Positions 45,563-53,681 of a stretch of 64,000 nt of DNA are shown piece by piece. Position 1 is the stretch's first letter. The number at the start of each line of letters is the position of its first letter. Made by a program: the position numbers and the translations under genes. The stretch lies in assembly GCA_028280115.1 (NCBI GenBank), contig JANQMJ010000026.1, positions 158,498 to 222,497 of the forward strand, read 5' to 3'. This DNA is from Parvularculaceae bacterium. Its GTDB lineage: Bacteria; Pseudomonadota; Alphaproteobacteria; Caulobacterales; Parvularculaceae. The notes beneath the pieces were generated by a model. It was not told the origin of the DNA. It searched no databases and saw only the letters and a list, made by a program, of their open reading frames with translations.

Positions 45563-46366
45563 ATGAGATTGTTCGCACAAGCAACGCCGCCGCCCGCCGA
45601 CAAGCTCGCCTTTTTCGAAGCGAACGGCTTTGTCGTTTTTGAAAGCGCCATCGCGCATGACCAGATCGATGCGGCCATGGCCGACATCGAGCGCCATTTT
45701 CGCGACAATCCGCAGCTTAAATTTTCCATGGCGCGGAAAATCATCACCAATGACGAGCGCTGGCGGTTGGACGATCCGAAACAACATCCAATGCGGGCGA
45801 TCGACCTCGAACGCCATGTCGAAACCGCGCCGGCGCTCTTTCTGCATGATCAAATCGTCGGGTTTCTCAAGGCCCGGCTTGGCGGTCCGCCGACCTGCAT
45901 TCAGACCTTGTTTTTTGAAAAAGGCAGCGAGCAGGGGCCGCATTCGGACAGATATCTCGTTTCCCCGCCCACGGTGGGCGAAAACTATAATCGCGACACG
46001 TTGACCGCGGCGTGGATCGCCTTCGAAGACGCTAACGAGGAAAATGGCGGGCTGGTCTATTTTCCCGGCTCGCACAAGCTCGTGAAAAAGCGCCTCGGCG
46101 TCGATTTCGACAATGACCGCGATTACATGCGCTATGTTGAAGCACTGTGTACGGATCATGGATGCCGGCGCGAAACATTTCACGCGAAAAAAGGCGACGT
46201 GCTGTTCTGGCATGGCGATTTCGTGCATGGGGGCGGGCCGATTCGGGACCGGTCGCGCTCGCGCCGCTCGCTGGTCGCCCATTATGCTAAAGTCTCGCGC
46301 TTTCACCGCGCCCCGGACCACGCGCGCATGCGGCGCAAGTTCAATGGCGGGTATTTTTTCTTGTAA
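45563..46366 (+). CDS. Phytanoyl-CoA dioxygenase (PhyH) family protein
   Basis: A 267-residue Fe(II)/2-oxoglutarate-dependent oxygenase-like protein. The metal ligands are in PHSDRYLVSPP (HxD) and the distal His in WHGDFVHGGGPIRDR; an arginine in RSLVAHY may hold 2-oxoglutarate. The N-terminal FFEANGFVVFESA is the common family opening. The substrate is unknown. It directly follows pdxH. Confidence 0.9.
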   Translation: MRLFAQATPPPADKLAFFEANGFVVFESAIAHDQIDAAMADIERHFRDNPQLKFSMARKIITNDERWRLDDPKQHPMRAIDLERHVETAPALFLHDQIVGFLKARLGGPPTCIQTLFFEKGSEQGPHSDRYLVSPPTVGENYNRDTLTAAWIAFEDANEENGGLVYFPGSHKLVKKRLGVDFDNDRDYMRYVEALCTDHGCRRETFHAKKGDVLFWHGDFVHGGGPIRDRSRSRRSLVAHYAKVSRFHRAPDHARMRRKFNGGYFFL

Positions 46367-46457
46367 GCCGGGCAAGAACTGCGCAAATATTGCGTTCGTG
46401 TTTTCGTAGCCGAACCCTTTTACCATCGCCGGCGCGATAGGGAGACGCAACGCTACT

Positions 46458-46976
46458 ATGTACATTATCCTTGCTATTCTCGGCGCGTTGGCCGCGGCAT
46501 TTTGGGCCTTCACCCATTTTGTCAATGCGGCGAATGAGGGCCGCGATGCGGTGCGCGACGTCAAAGGCGTCCTGCGCCGCGGCAAGTGGAACCGCCGGAT
46601 CGATCAGCGCCTGATCGAAAATCTTTCCGATCCGCGCGAGGCTGCTGCGATCATGCTCTACCAGATCGCCGCCTATGACGGCGCGGTCACCGACCGCCAG
46701 CATGAGCAAATCGTCGCCGACATGCGCGCCGCATTCGACGCCGACGAAGAAACCGGCGAGAGCCTCCTTGCGTTTGCGCGCATGGCCGTGGGGGAACTCA
46801 ACGATGCGGGCAATTCGGTGCGCAAGATCCTGCGGCCCGTGGCCGAGGTCTGCACGCCCGACGAAAAAGCCCAGCTTGTCGCCATGATGGAGCGCGTGGC
46901 GGAAATCGAAGGTCCGCCCACCGACGTTCAGCGCCGCCTGATCGCCGAGGCGCGAAGGGCGCTGATTGCGGCGTAA
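46458..46976 (+). CDS. TerB-like domain protein with N-terminal membrane helix
   Basis: A 172-residue protein. A hydrophobic segment (YIILAILGALAAAFWAFTHF) leads into a TerB-like helical domain (EAAAIMLYQIAAYDGAVTD, then MRAAFDADEETGES). TerB domains bind metal or partners and appear in tellurite-resistance and many unrelated proteins, so resistance is not implied. It stands between the PhyH gene and the patatin gene. Confidence 0.8.
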   Translation: MYIILAILGALAAAFWAFTHFVNAANEGRDAVRDVKGVLRRGKWNRRIDQRLIENLSDPREAAAIMLYQIAAYDGAVTDRQHEQIVADMRAAFDADEETGESLLAFARMAVGELNDAGNSVRKILRPVAEVCTPDEKAQLVAMMERVAEIEGPPTDVQRRLIAEARRALIAA

Positions 46977-47027
46977 GCAAATCGCCCTTTAGAATTTGCG
47001 CAATTGCGGCCGTCTTGCGGTTTATTC

Positions 47028-47060
47028 TATAATATTTCGACTTAATCTGATATTTCAGAT
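47028..47060 (+). promoter_or_regulatory. AT-rich promoter region with palindrome upstream of patatin gene
   Basis: A perfect TATAAT (47028-47033) with a weak -35 (TTGCGG, 18-base spacer). A perfect inverted repeat ATCTGA-TATT-TCAGAT (47045-47060) lies just downstream of the -10 box, at the likely start of transcription. Confidence 0.5.
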
Positions 47061-47089
47061 ATTTTATTATAAAATACATGGAGACGGCA

Positions 47090-48361
47090 ATGAACTCGAT
47101 AACAATACGTGTTTTTGTTTTGTCGACGATCGTTTTACTCTGCGCATGCAGTTCCGGGCCCACAACCAAACCGGGCACGGGCGCGCAAAACTGTTCCTCC
47201 TTTATGCGATCCATATCATTCGAAGACTATCTTGCGGATCAGGATGTGGAGTCCCTGGCGGAGCAAGACCTCTTGCCGACGTTTTTTACCGCGCCGGTGG
47301 CGACGCTCAAAGATCGTGCGCCTTCTGATGACGGCAGGGTCGAACTCAATATTCTCGTCCTTTCAGGCGGTGGGCAGTGGGGCGCTTATGGCGCGGGTTT
47401 TTTAAACGGCTGGTCGGAAATCGAACGCGTCGCGCCGGACCATGCGCCTTGGATGGCGCGCGGCGACGTGGATATCATCACCGGGATCAGCACCGGCTCC
47501 ATGCAATCAAGTCTCGCCTTCGCCGGCATTAATGCGTCTTCAAGGGAGGCGGCCGACAACAGTCTTCGCAAAAATTATACGCCCGCAAACGCGTCGGACA
47601 TTGTTAAGGAAAAGAACCTCTTGTGGGTCTTGCTGACCGGAGGCAACGGGACATTCAACCCCAAGCCGCTGGAACAGTCGGTCGCCCGCATGATCGACGA
47701 GTTTGGACCGGTAATCCGCGACGGCGCGCCCGACAATCGCCAACTGGTGGTGGGGCTTGTGAATTTGCGAACGGGCCGGTTGCATCTTGCCGATATGCGC
47801 GAGACGCTGAAAGCGGGCAGGCAGGATTGTTATAAGGAATTTTTGCTCGGATCGTCCGCGGTTCCCGGCACGTTTCCGCCGCGCTTCATCGACGGCGACA
47901 TGTATGTTGACGGCGGCGTCAGGCTGGGCCTTTTCCTGCCGCTGTTTTGGGAAAGCCTTACCTATGAAGCGAGAAAATACGATCTTGAACCATCCGACAT
48001 CCGCGTCAAAATACTCACGATCGTGAACGGTTCCCTATCGGCCAACCACAGCGCCGAATGCGAACACAATCCCAGCATGTGCCCCGAGCAGAAAAACAAA
48101 CTGCTGCCCATTGCAATGCGGGCCGTCGAAACGCTTACCGACACGGTTTACAATTTTTCTGCGTTCATCATTCGTCAAAGAGCCGAGCAATATGGTTTTA
48201 AGGCCGAGTTTCGGATGACCTATGCTTCGTTGGATATCGTTCAGCTAGGCGGCTGCAAGAAGGAAGGCCATTTCGATCCGGTCTTTATGAAGTGCCTTTA
48301 CGGTCTTGGGTTTGACGACGGTAAGAACCAGACCTGGCGCGATCCCTTCGCCGCGCGCTAG
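47090..48361 (+). CDS. Patatin-like phospholipase lipoprotein
   Basis: A 423-residue predicted lipoprotein with lipobox LCAC (Cys20). The patatin fold is shown by the oxyanion hole ILVLSGGGQWGAYGAG, the nucleophile ITGISTGSM (GxSxG) and the dyad aspartate in MYVDGGVRLG. ATG 47090 is chosen for the GGAG site; an ATG four codons earlier is less good. A C-terminal region (about 280-423) contains extra cysteines. It may act on membrane lipids at the cell surface; the substrate is unknown. The promoter region is AT-rich compared with its surroundings. Confidence 0.92.
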   Translation: MNSITIRVFVLSTIVLLCACSSGPTTKPGTGAQNCSSFMRSISFEDYLADQDVESLAEQDLLPTFFTAPVATLKDRAPSDDGRVELNILVLSGGGQWGAYGAGFLNGWSEIERVAPDHAPWMARGDVDIITGISTGSMQSSLAFAGINASSREAADNSLRKNYTPANASDIVKEKNLLWVLLTGGNGTFNPKPLEQSVARMIDEFGPVIRDGAPDNRQLVVGLVNLRTGRLHLADMRETLKAGRQDCYKEFLLGSSAVPGTFPPRFIDGDMYVDGGVRLGLFLPLFWESLTYEARKYDLEPSDIRVKILTIVNGSLSANHSAECEHNPSMCPEQKNKLLPIAMRAVETLTDTVYNFSAFIIRQRAEQYGFKAEFRMTYASLDIVQLGGCKKEGHFDPVFMKCLYGLGFDDGKNQTWRDPFAAR

Positions 48362-48496
48362 AGCGCCGCAAACGGGACGCCGCAAGCTCCAACCGCGCCG
48401 CCGCTTGTCTATAAAAAGAGGCGGCGCGGCGCATAATGCGAGCCGAGCCGGCCCATTGTGTTATGCTCGCCGGCGAAGGTGCGCTCGGAGCGGGCG

Positions 48497-49211
48497 ATGA
48501 CGGAAGCGGGCGCTGCTGATCGATCCTACGGGCTGTCGCTGCGGCAGGCGGCGCTGACGGCCGGATTTGGCATTCTTATCATGGCGTTTTTCGCGCCGGC
48601 CCGCCGAGTTTTACGTCTTCCCGAAACTATTCGTCGACGGAAATATTGAGGCGACCCGTCAGAATATCCTGCAAAACCGGGCGCTGTTCTGGTACGGCGC
48701 GATGGGTCATTTCATCACGCTGACTTGCGATATCTTCGTGGCGTGGGCGCTTTACGTCCTGTTTCATCCCGTCAACCCGGCGTTGTCTTTGCTCGCCGCG
48801 TTATTTCGGCTGGTTTACACGGTGATCGCTTTTGTCGGCCTGTTCAATCTGTTCACTGCGTTCCGGATGATGGCCTCGCCCGATCACGCCGCCGCCATCG
48901 GCGCCGAACAGCTAAACGCACAGGTCTATGTTCTGCTCAATTCGTTCGGGTACATTTGGAGCGCGGGGCTTATTCTTTTTGGCGCGCATCTGTTCTTGCT
49001 CGGCATGCTGATTTTGAAATCTTCCTACGTGCCGAGCATTATCGGCGCGCTTGTTTCTATCGCCGGGCTTGGTTACTTCGCTTATTATCTGAGCGCGTAT
49101 GTCGCGCCCGACCTTGAGCTCGGCTGGCTCTTTTTCACTTTCTTCGGCGAACTGATTTTCATGCTCTGGCTGTTGATCGCCGGCTGGACGCTCAAGGGCC
49201 CGGCTTCGTAA
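48497..49211 (+). pseudogene. DUF4386-type membrane protein, frameshifted
   Basis: The first 34-odd codons (from ATG 48497, GGAG ribosome site) read SLRQAALTAGFGILIMAFFAP in frame 1. The rest of the family sequence, AEFYVFPKLFVDGNIEATRQ onward, follows in another frame from about 48603. The family consensus joins these directly, with one extra residue between. A frameshift near 48599-48605 (in a GCCCGCC run) has broken the gene; it could be a sequencing error. The remainder has five or six membrane helices. A start in the second frame at 48567 would give a truncated protein. Confidence 0.75.
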
Positions 49212-49223
49212 GGGGCGGAGGAT

Positions 49224-50129
49224 TTAATCCGCCAGACGATATTCCGATTTCAGCCCCGGTTCGCTGTCGCAGGCGACGCGTCCCAGACGCGCAAGGCGGA
49301 TAAGATGGGCCAGGACGGTCATGGCCGCCGCCCCGTGCACGCGCGGATCGACCTCGGCGTACATGACCGCGACCATCTCTTTAATCCGGACGCGTCCATG
49401 TCTGATCTGCTCGAGGATCTGCGCGTCGCGCATCATTCGGTGCGCCCTGACCGCGCGGGTAAAGCGTTTCGGGTTTTTTATCGGCGCGCCGTGGGTCGGC
49501 AGGTAGATGTCGTCCTCGCGCGCCAGCAGAAGATCGAGACTGGCCATATAGTCGTCCATGTCGCCTTCGGGCGGCACCACGACCGTCGTCGACCAGCCCA
49601 TAATGTGATCGCCGGTAAAGAGCGCCTTTTGCGCCGGCAGGGCGAAGCACAGATGGTTGGAAAGGTGCCCCGGCGTGTGTACCGCCTCGATGCGCCAGCC
49701 GCCCGCTTGGATGATCGCGCCGTCGGCGATGATCTCGTCGGGCGCGAATTCCCGATCGCCGCCTTCTTCGAGTCTTGGATCTTCGGGTTTTCGTTTGCGC
49801 GCGGGATGGGCGCCGAAACCGAGGATCGGCGCGCCGACCCGTTCAGCGAAGGCCCGCGCGCCGCCGCAATGATCGCGATGGGTATGGGTGATGAGAATAT
49901 GCGCAACGCGCTCGCCTTGAAGCGCGGCGGTGAGCGCGTCCAGATGCGCTGGATCGTCCGGACCCGGATCGATCACAGCGACCTCGCCCTCGCCGATCAT
50001 ATAGGTTCCCGTGCCGGTATAGGTGAACGGGCCGGGATTATTGGCGATCACCCGGCGCACGCCGTCAAGCACGCGATCGGGCCGGCCTGGCGTGAAGTCG
50101 ATGTTTTTAACGAACGGGATGGAGGCCAA
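49224..50129 (-). CDS. MBL fold metallo-hydrolase
   Basis: A 301-residue metallo-beta-lactamase-fold hydrolase of the LACTB2-like group. The metal motif HxHxDH is in ITHTHRDHCGG, with further ligands in HTPGHLSNH, GDHIMGW and PTHG. A C-terminal winged-helix-like domain (about 235-301) follows. The predicted start is TTG 50129 (MASIPFVKN); a longer frame is composed of the shadow of the upstream gene. It lies ten bases after the ATP-grasp-like gene. The substrate is unknown. Confidence 0.88.
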   Translation of the reverse strand: MASIPFVKNIDFTPGRPDRVLDGVRRVIANNPGPFTYTGTGTYMIGEGEVAVIDPGPDDPAHLDALTAALQGERVAHILITHTHRDHCGGARAFAERVGAPILGFGAHPARKRKPEDPRLEEGGDREFAPDEIIADGAIIQAGGWRIEAVHTPGHLSNHLCFALPAQKALFTGDHIMGWSTTVVVPPEGDMDDYMASLDLLLAREDDIYLPTHGAPIKNPKRFTRAVRAHRMMRDAQILEQIRHGRVRIKEMVAVMYAEVDPRVHGAAAMTVLAHLIRLARLGRVACDSEPGLKSEYRLAD

Positions 50130-50139
50130 TGGGGGCTCT

Positions 50140-51072
50140 TCAAACAGCAACGGCCTTGTCGACCAGTTCGGCGAAGGCCCCGGCGAGCCCGCGCATGGCC
50201 TTGAGCTTTTCCGGGCCGGACAGCGCCGAGGGCGGACCCATGTCGGTCTTGTTGGCGTCGACGATGTAGATGCGGCCGTCGGCGCGGTCGCGCAAAATGT
50301 CGAGCCCGCCGAAATCGAGCCGCATGGCGGCGGCGAAGTCGACAATCCGCGCGCGCTCCTCGGCGGACAGCATGGCGTCGGCGTCGACCAGATCGACGCG
50401 CATGTTGTCGTTGGAAAAGCGCCGCTCGGGCATGCGGCGTTTGAGATAAACGAAGGGAATCCTCCCGCCGACGACCGGCGTTCTGATGTCGATATGCTCG
50501 CGGCCGTCAAATGTGTTGTCGATCAGGCGCTGGTAAACTTGTCCCGGCCGGGGCCGGTCGAGGGGGCATTCAATGATGCGACCGTCATGTTTGCCGTTGC
50601 CTTCGGATTTTTCCACCGCCTGTCCGCGATGATCGACCGGATCGATCTCGTAGCCATAGCCGAAGGTTTCTTCAAAGACACGCGCAACGACGCTTTTGCG
50701 GATGTCGAAACAGCCGATGTTGAACACCGGCCGGTTCGAGGGCGCGGCCGGCGGCGCGAGCAGGAATTCGCGATCCTCGAAATAAAAGTGCAGGTCGGCC
50801 TCGTCCGGGTCGTCCACGATCCTGACGTCGGCGAGCTGGCACACCGGCCAGATCGCGTAAAACGATCGCGGCTTGGTGGGAAAGAAGGAAATCCGCGCCC
50901 GCGGCTCGCGGCCCTTGACGATGCGGGTCGCCCTGACGGCGTTGATCAGCCAGACGAAGCTGACGATCCGCCAGGCCTCGCGGGCGATGCCGGCGGTTAA
51001 CGGAATGACGGCGCCGGTTTCTTTGGCGACCACCGCATCCCCGTCGATCTTGAACCCGCCGAATACAGACAT
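50140..51072 (-). CDS. ATP-grasp-like protein of unknown function
   Basis: A 310-residue protein. The C-terminal part (YIVDANKTDMGPPS) has the acidic-Asn metal motif of ATP-grasp enzymes, and an Asp-rich LDFGGLDILRDRADGR strand precedes it. The N-terminal half is unlike common ligases. ATG 51072 (MSVFGGFKIDGD) is preferred to upstream starts. It is likely cotranscribed with the MBL hydrolase. The ATP-grasp call is by motif only; the reaction is unknown. Confidence 0.7.
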   Translation of the reverse strand: MSVFGGFKIDGDAVVAKETGAVIPLTAGIAREAWRIVSFVWLINAVRATRIVKGREPRARISFFPTKPRSFYAIWPVCQLADVRIVDDPDEADLHFYFEDREFLLAPPAAPSNRPVFNIGCFDIRKSVVARVFEETFGYGYEIDPVDHRGQAVEKSEGNGKHDGRIIECPLDRPRPGQVYQRLIDNTFDGREHIDIRTPVVGGRIPFVYLKRRMPERRFSNDNMRVDLVDADAMLSAEERARIVDFAAAMRLDFGGLDILRDRADGRIYIVDANKTDMGPPSALSGPEKLKAMRGLAGAFAELVDKAVAV

Positions 51073-51284
51073 GCGCTTCCGCCAAACCCTTGCGGGGCCC
51101 GTTCCCGGCCGCGAAGGCGGCCGCGTCATCATTTGCGCGCCTTGGCGCGCAGGGCCGTTTTTATATGACGATCAAGGCGATAACACGAAAATCATAAGCC
51201 TGTGAACGGCAAAACCCTAGCCGGCGGGCCAGATCATGAATGGCCGGTCTTGGCCGGCGGCCCGGCATTTGCGACGGGGCGGCC

Positions 51285-51641
51285 ATGTGTCCCGTTCGTA
51301 AACAAAGCGTTAACGCCGTTCTTCGGGTTTTCGCGATCGGATTAACGTTCGCCGGACCGGCGCTTGCCGGCGACGTTGGTGGGGGATCGGCGGGGGGTGT
51401 GGCGGTCGGCGAAGGCGCCGGGGGGATCACCGATCGCGCCTATGTCACCGCCCCGCCGAATTATCTTTACGTGATCGAGAAAGAGCGGGGGAGCTTTCTC
51501 GATTGCGGCGAGGGCCAGGAGGTCCGGGCCGTCGACAGCGACGGCCGCGACCGGGCCCATCTGCGCTGCGGCGTGACCCTGACCGAGACCATCGTCATCC
51601 CGGCGGCCGCTTCCAGCGCGCGGATCATCATTCATTATTAG
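51285..51641 (+). CDS. Small secreted protein of unknown function
   Basis: A 118-residue protein. A signal-like segment (VLRVFAIGLTFAGPALAG) leads to a Gly-rich stretch (GGGSAGGVAVGEGAGG) and a compact beta-rich C-terminal part with two cysteines (LDCGEGQEV, LRCGVTLTE). ATG 51285 is chosen; an ATG at 51240 is possible. Convergent with the gene at 51697. No family recognised. Confidence 0.6.
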   Translation: MCPVRKQSVNAVLRVFAIGLTFAGPALAGDVGGGSAGGVAVGEGAGGITDRAYVTAPPNYLYVIEKERGSFLDCGEGQEVRAVDSDGRDRAHLRCGVTLTETIVIPAAASSARIIIHY

Positions 51642-51696
51642 AGAGCGTTTTCGCCGCCCAGATCTTTGTTTCGGGCGCGCGGCTCGTCAATTTCTA

Positions 51697-52116
51697 TTAT
51701 TCTAGCGGTGGAATTGGTCGCATCAGGCACCAGTCGGTTTCGTATTGTCCGTCTGCGGTCTTTCGCACAGTGAGATTATAGCTCTTTCCATAATCGAAAA
51801 CGACGCCGCATTTCTTCGTATCGCTGGAGTGAAAAATGCGCGTGCGTCCCCTTACGCCCGCTGCATTGCCGGGCTGGATATCGAAGATCGTCGCCTGGCG
51901 GTCGTTGGGCGTGCGCCCGTCCGGGGCGACCGTCACTTCGGCGTCAACGACGATTCCTTCAAAATGTATAAGGGGCGATCGAAGTGCGTCTCGGCAGGAA
52001 CATTTCATCCTGATCGACGGCTCGAGAAATTGAACGTCCGCCGCTGCGTCATCGGACTGAAGGGCCAAAGCGGCGATCCATATCGCAGAACCTGCAAGAC
52101 CGGTCAGCATACGCAC
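51697..52116 (-). CDS. Secreted cysteine-containing protein
   Basis: A 139-residue protein with a signal (GLAGSAIWIAALALQSDDAAA) and four cysteines, including a CSC pair near residue 40 (KCSCRDALRSP) and FHSSDTKKCGVVFDYG. The pattern resembles TIMP-like or netrin-like beta-barrel proteins, where a CSC motif opens the mature domain; this is a resemblance only. AGGAG lies nine bases before ATG 52116. Confidence 0.65.
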   Translation of the reverse strand: MRMLTGLAGSAIWIAALALQSDDAAADVQFLEPSIRMKCSCRDALRSPLIHFEGIVVDAEVTVAPDGRTPNDRQATIFDIQPGNAAGVRGRTRIFHSSDTKKCGVVFDYGKSYNLTVRKTADGQYETDWCLMRPIPPLE

Positions 52117-52139
52117 GAACTCCTCATGCCAGATCGTTT

Positions 52140-52580
52140 TCAGGCCGGCGCCGCGAGCGCGGCGAGCGCAGGCTCGTGGGCGGCGATATCATAGCCGGCC
52201 TTGGCCGCTTCGGCGATGATGTCCGCGGGCGGCCTGCCGGCGCGGGCCGCGGCATAGGCGTAAACGACGACCGAGCGTAGGCCGCTTTTGCAATAGGCGA
52301 GCATCGCGCCGTCGCCGGCCGCCCTGCGGGCCTGGTCCAGGGCGTCAAGATGATCCGGCCCGATCCCGCGGCCGTCCACAGGGATGAACGCATAGGCAAT
52401 CCCGGCGGCTTGCGCGGCCGCTTCAATATCCGCGCTTTTCGGCTGGCCCAGCATCTCGCCGTCGGGGCGATTGTTGACGATCGCTGTCACGCCCAAAGCG
52501 GCGGCCTCGGCGATTTCCGCCGGCGCCAGCTGGGGCGCGACCCAGAATTGATCGGTGACTTTTCGAATTTTCTCCGCCAT
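52140..52580 (-). CDS. TIGR01244 family sulfur transferase / DUF442 phosphatase-like protein
   Basis: A 146-residue cytoplasmic protein of the beta-lactamase-hydrolase-like DUF442 family. The N-terminal KVTDQFWVAPQLAPAEI and the VNNRPDGEM loop are typical. The catalytic cysteine lies in AYCKSGLRSV, a CxxGxR-type phosphatase or rhodanese loop. Members are often linked to persulfide or sulfide oxidation; no persulfide dioxygenase is visible here. Confidence 0.92.
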   Translation of the reverse strand: MAEKIRKVTDQFWVAPQLAPAEIAEAAALGVTAIVNNRPDGEMLGQPKSADIEAAAQAAGIAYAFIPVDGRGIGPDHLDALDQARRAAGDGAMLAYCKSGLRSVVVYAYAAARAGRPPADIIAEAAKAGYDIAAHEPALAALAAPA

Positions 52581-52648
52581 GCCGCTCCGTTGTCCTTTAC
52601 CGCCCGATCCATATAGTGGCGGCGCAGTTGAATGAACAGGCGGCGCCT

Positions 52649-53068
52649 ATGAGCCTTAGACCTTTTCACCTTGCCATTCCCGTCGACGATCTCGACACGG
52701 CTGAAGCGTTTTACGGCGAAACATTGGGATGCGGCCGGGGCCGGCGATCGGAACACTGGATCGATTTCGACTTTTTCGGCCATCAGCTGGTGACGCATTT
52801 AGCGCCGGAAGAGTGCGGCTGCGCGTCGACCAATCAGGTCGACGGCAAGACCGTGCCGGTCAAGCATTTCGGCGTGGTGCTCGATCCCGCCGACTGGCAG
52901 GCGCTGGCCGATCGCCTGAAAGCGGCGGGAACCGACTTTGTCATCGCGCCTTATCTTCGCTTTGAGGGCCAGCCGGGCGAACAGGGCACATTCTTCCTGC
53001 TCGATCCCGCCGGCAACGCGCTTGAGTTCAAGTGCTTTAAGGACATGGCGCAGCTTTTTGCGAGTTGA
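52649..53068 (+). CDS. VOC family protein (glyoxalase/dioxygenase-like)
   Basis: A 139-residue metal-binding fold with two beta-alpha-beta-beta-beta modules. PFHLAIPVDDLDTAEAFYGE opens module 1, and HFGVVLDPADWQALADRL opens module 2. Metal ligands are likely His9, the module-2 His and the Glu in NALEFKCFKD. ATG 52649 (MSLRPFHL) is used. The reaction is unknown. Confidence 0.9.
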   Translation: MSLRPFHLAIPVDDLDTAEAFYGETLGCGRGRRSEHWIDFDFFGHQLVTHLAPEECGCASTNQVDGKTVPVKHFGVVLDPADWQALADRLKAAGTDFVIAPYLRFEGQPGEQGTFFLLDPAGNALEFKCFKDMAQLFAS

Positions 53069-53096
53069 GGCGTGCGCGCCGGCGGCGCCGGGCCGA

Positions 53097-53201
53097 CTAG
53101 TCCTCGTCGCCGATGTCGCCGAGATGGCGGATCGCGCGCCAGATATTCCACAGCACAAAGATCACGGCGGCGAAGACGATCAGAAACGCCAAAAAAGACA
53201 T
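53097..53201 (-). CDS. 34-residue single-helix peptide
   Basis: ATG 53201 to TAG 53099-53097 encodes 34 residues: one hydrophobic helix (FLAFLIVFAAVIFVLW) then a charged tail (NIWRAIRHLGDIGDED). The amphipathic charge pattern is typical of real small membrane proteins, but the ribosome site is weak. Listed as possible. Confidence 0.4.
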   Translation of the reverse strand: MSFLAFLIVFAAVIFVLWNIWRAIRHLGDIGDED

Positions 53202-53209
53202 CTATAAGA

Positions 53210-53235
53210 TGTGGGGAGCGATGTTTTTCCCCACA
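53210..53235. promoter_or_regulatory. Inverted repeat upstream of the ribbon-helix-helix gene
   Basis: TGTGGGG (53210-53216) and CCCCACA (53229-53235) form a 7-bp stem with a 12-base loop. No T-run follows on either strand, so it looks like an operator or structured leader rather than a terminator. Confidence 0.4.
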
Positions 53236-53269
53236 AGTAACATTTTTGCGCACTCAGTCCGCTTTTTTG

Positions 53270-53306
53270 TTGACGGAGGGCAAAAACGTATATACAAGGT
53301 ATATAC
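53270..53306 (+). promoter_or_regulatory. Promoter with tandem GTATATAC palindromes
   Basis: TTGACG (53270-53275) precedes TATACA (53291-53296) by a short 15-base spacer. Two GTATATAC octamers, each a perfect palindrome, lie at 53288-53295 and 53299-53306 with an 11-bp period. This is the usual layout of operators bound by ribbon-helix-helix proteins, and the gene downstream encodes one. Confidence 0.6.
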
Positions 53307-53336
53307 ATAGGGTATGGGCGTTCGGGGGGACGCGGC

Positions 53337-53522
53337 GTGACGGGTAAAAAGGACAAGAAGAACAAAAACAAGAAAGACAGCCAATTGGTTATCCGCGTCG
53401 CCGCCGACGAACGCGACGCCTTTGTGACGCTTTGCGAGACGCAAGATACCAGCGCCTCGCGGGAAATCCGCCGCTTTATGAAGCGCTATGTCGCTGAGCA
53501 TAAAGACGCGGAGAAGGACTGA
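53337..53522 (+). CDS. Ribbon-helix-helix (CopG/Arc-like) small protein
   Basis: A 61-residue protein starting at GTG 53337. A Lys-rich head (TGKKDKKNKNKKD) leads into SQLVIRVAADERDAFVTLCE, TSASREIRRFMKRYVAEH: a beta strand plus two helices, the ribbon-helix-helix fold. Members are DNA-binding repressors, often antitoxins or plasmid copy-control factors. No toxin is paired with it. The palindromic promoter upstream suggests autoregulation. Transposon or plasmid ancestry is possible. Confidence 0.75.
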   Translation: MTGKKDKKNKNKKDSQLVIRVAADERDAFVTLCETQDTSASREIRRFMKRYVAEHKDAEKD

Positions 53523-53639
53523 TGAACGGCCCGCAGAAGGCCGAATCGCATGATCGCGGCGATCGCCCCCGAGCGCTGCGTAAATAGCGGCAGTCAGCGC
53601 AGATGCCTTCGGCCTTTGGTCCGGGCGGCTGTGACTTAG

Positions 53640-53680
53640 AAAGACCGGCTTCTTTCCCCCAGAGCCGGTCTTTTTCTTTT
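53640..53680 (+). terminator. Rho-independent terminator after the ribbon-helix-helix gene
   Basis: Stem AAAGACCGGCT (53640-53650) and AGCCGGTCTTT (53663-53673) with a 12-base loop, followed by TTCTTTT. It ends two bases before the 3' end of the convergent amidohydrolase gene and may serve both directions, although the minus-strand tail is poorer in T. Confidence 0.88.
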
Positions 53681-53681
53681 G

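Noticed and set aside
44804..46585. A 593-codon minus-strand open frame
   Set aside because: Shadow of pdxH and the PhyH-family gene; no ribosome site or motif.
46458..46976. Tellurite resistance
   Set aside because: Only a TerB-like fold is seen, with no terC, terD or other ter genes nearby.
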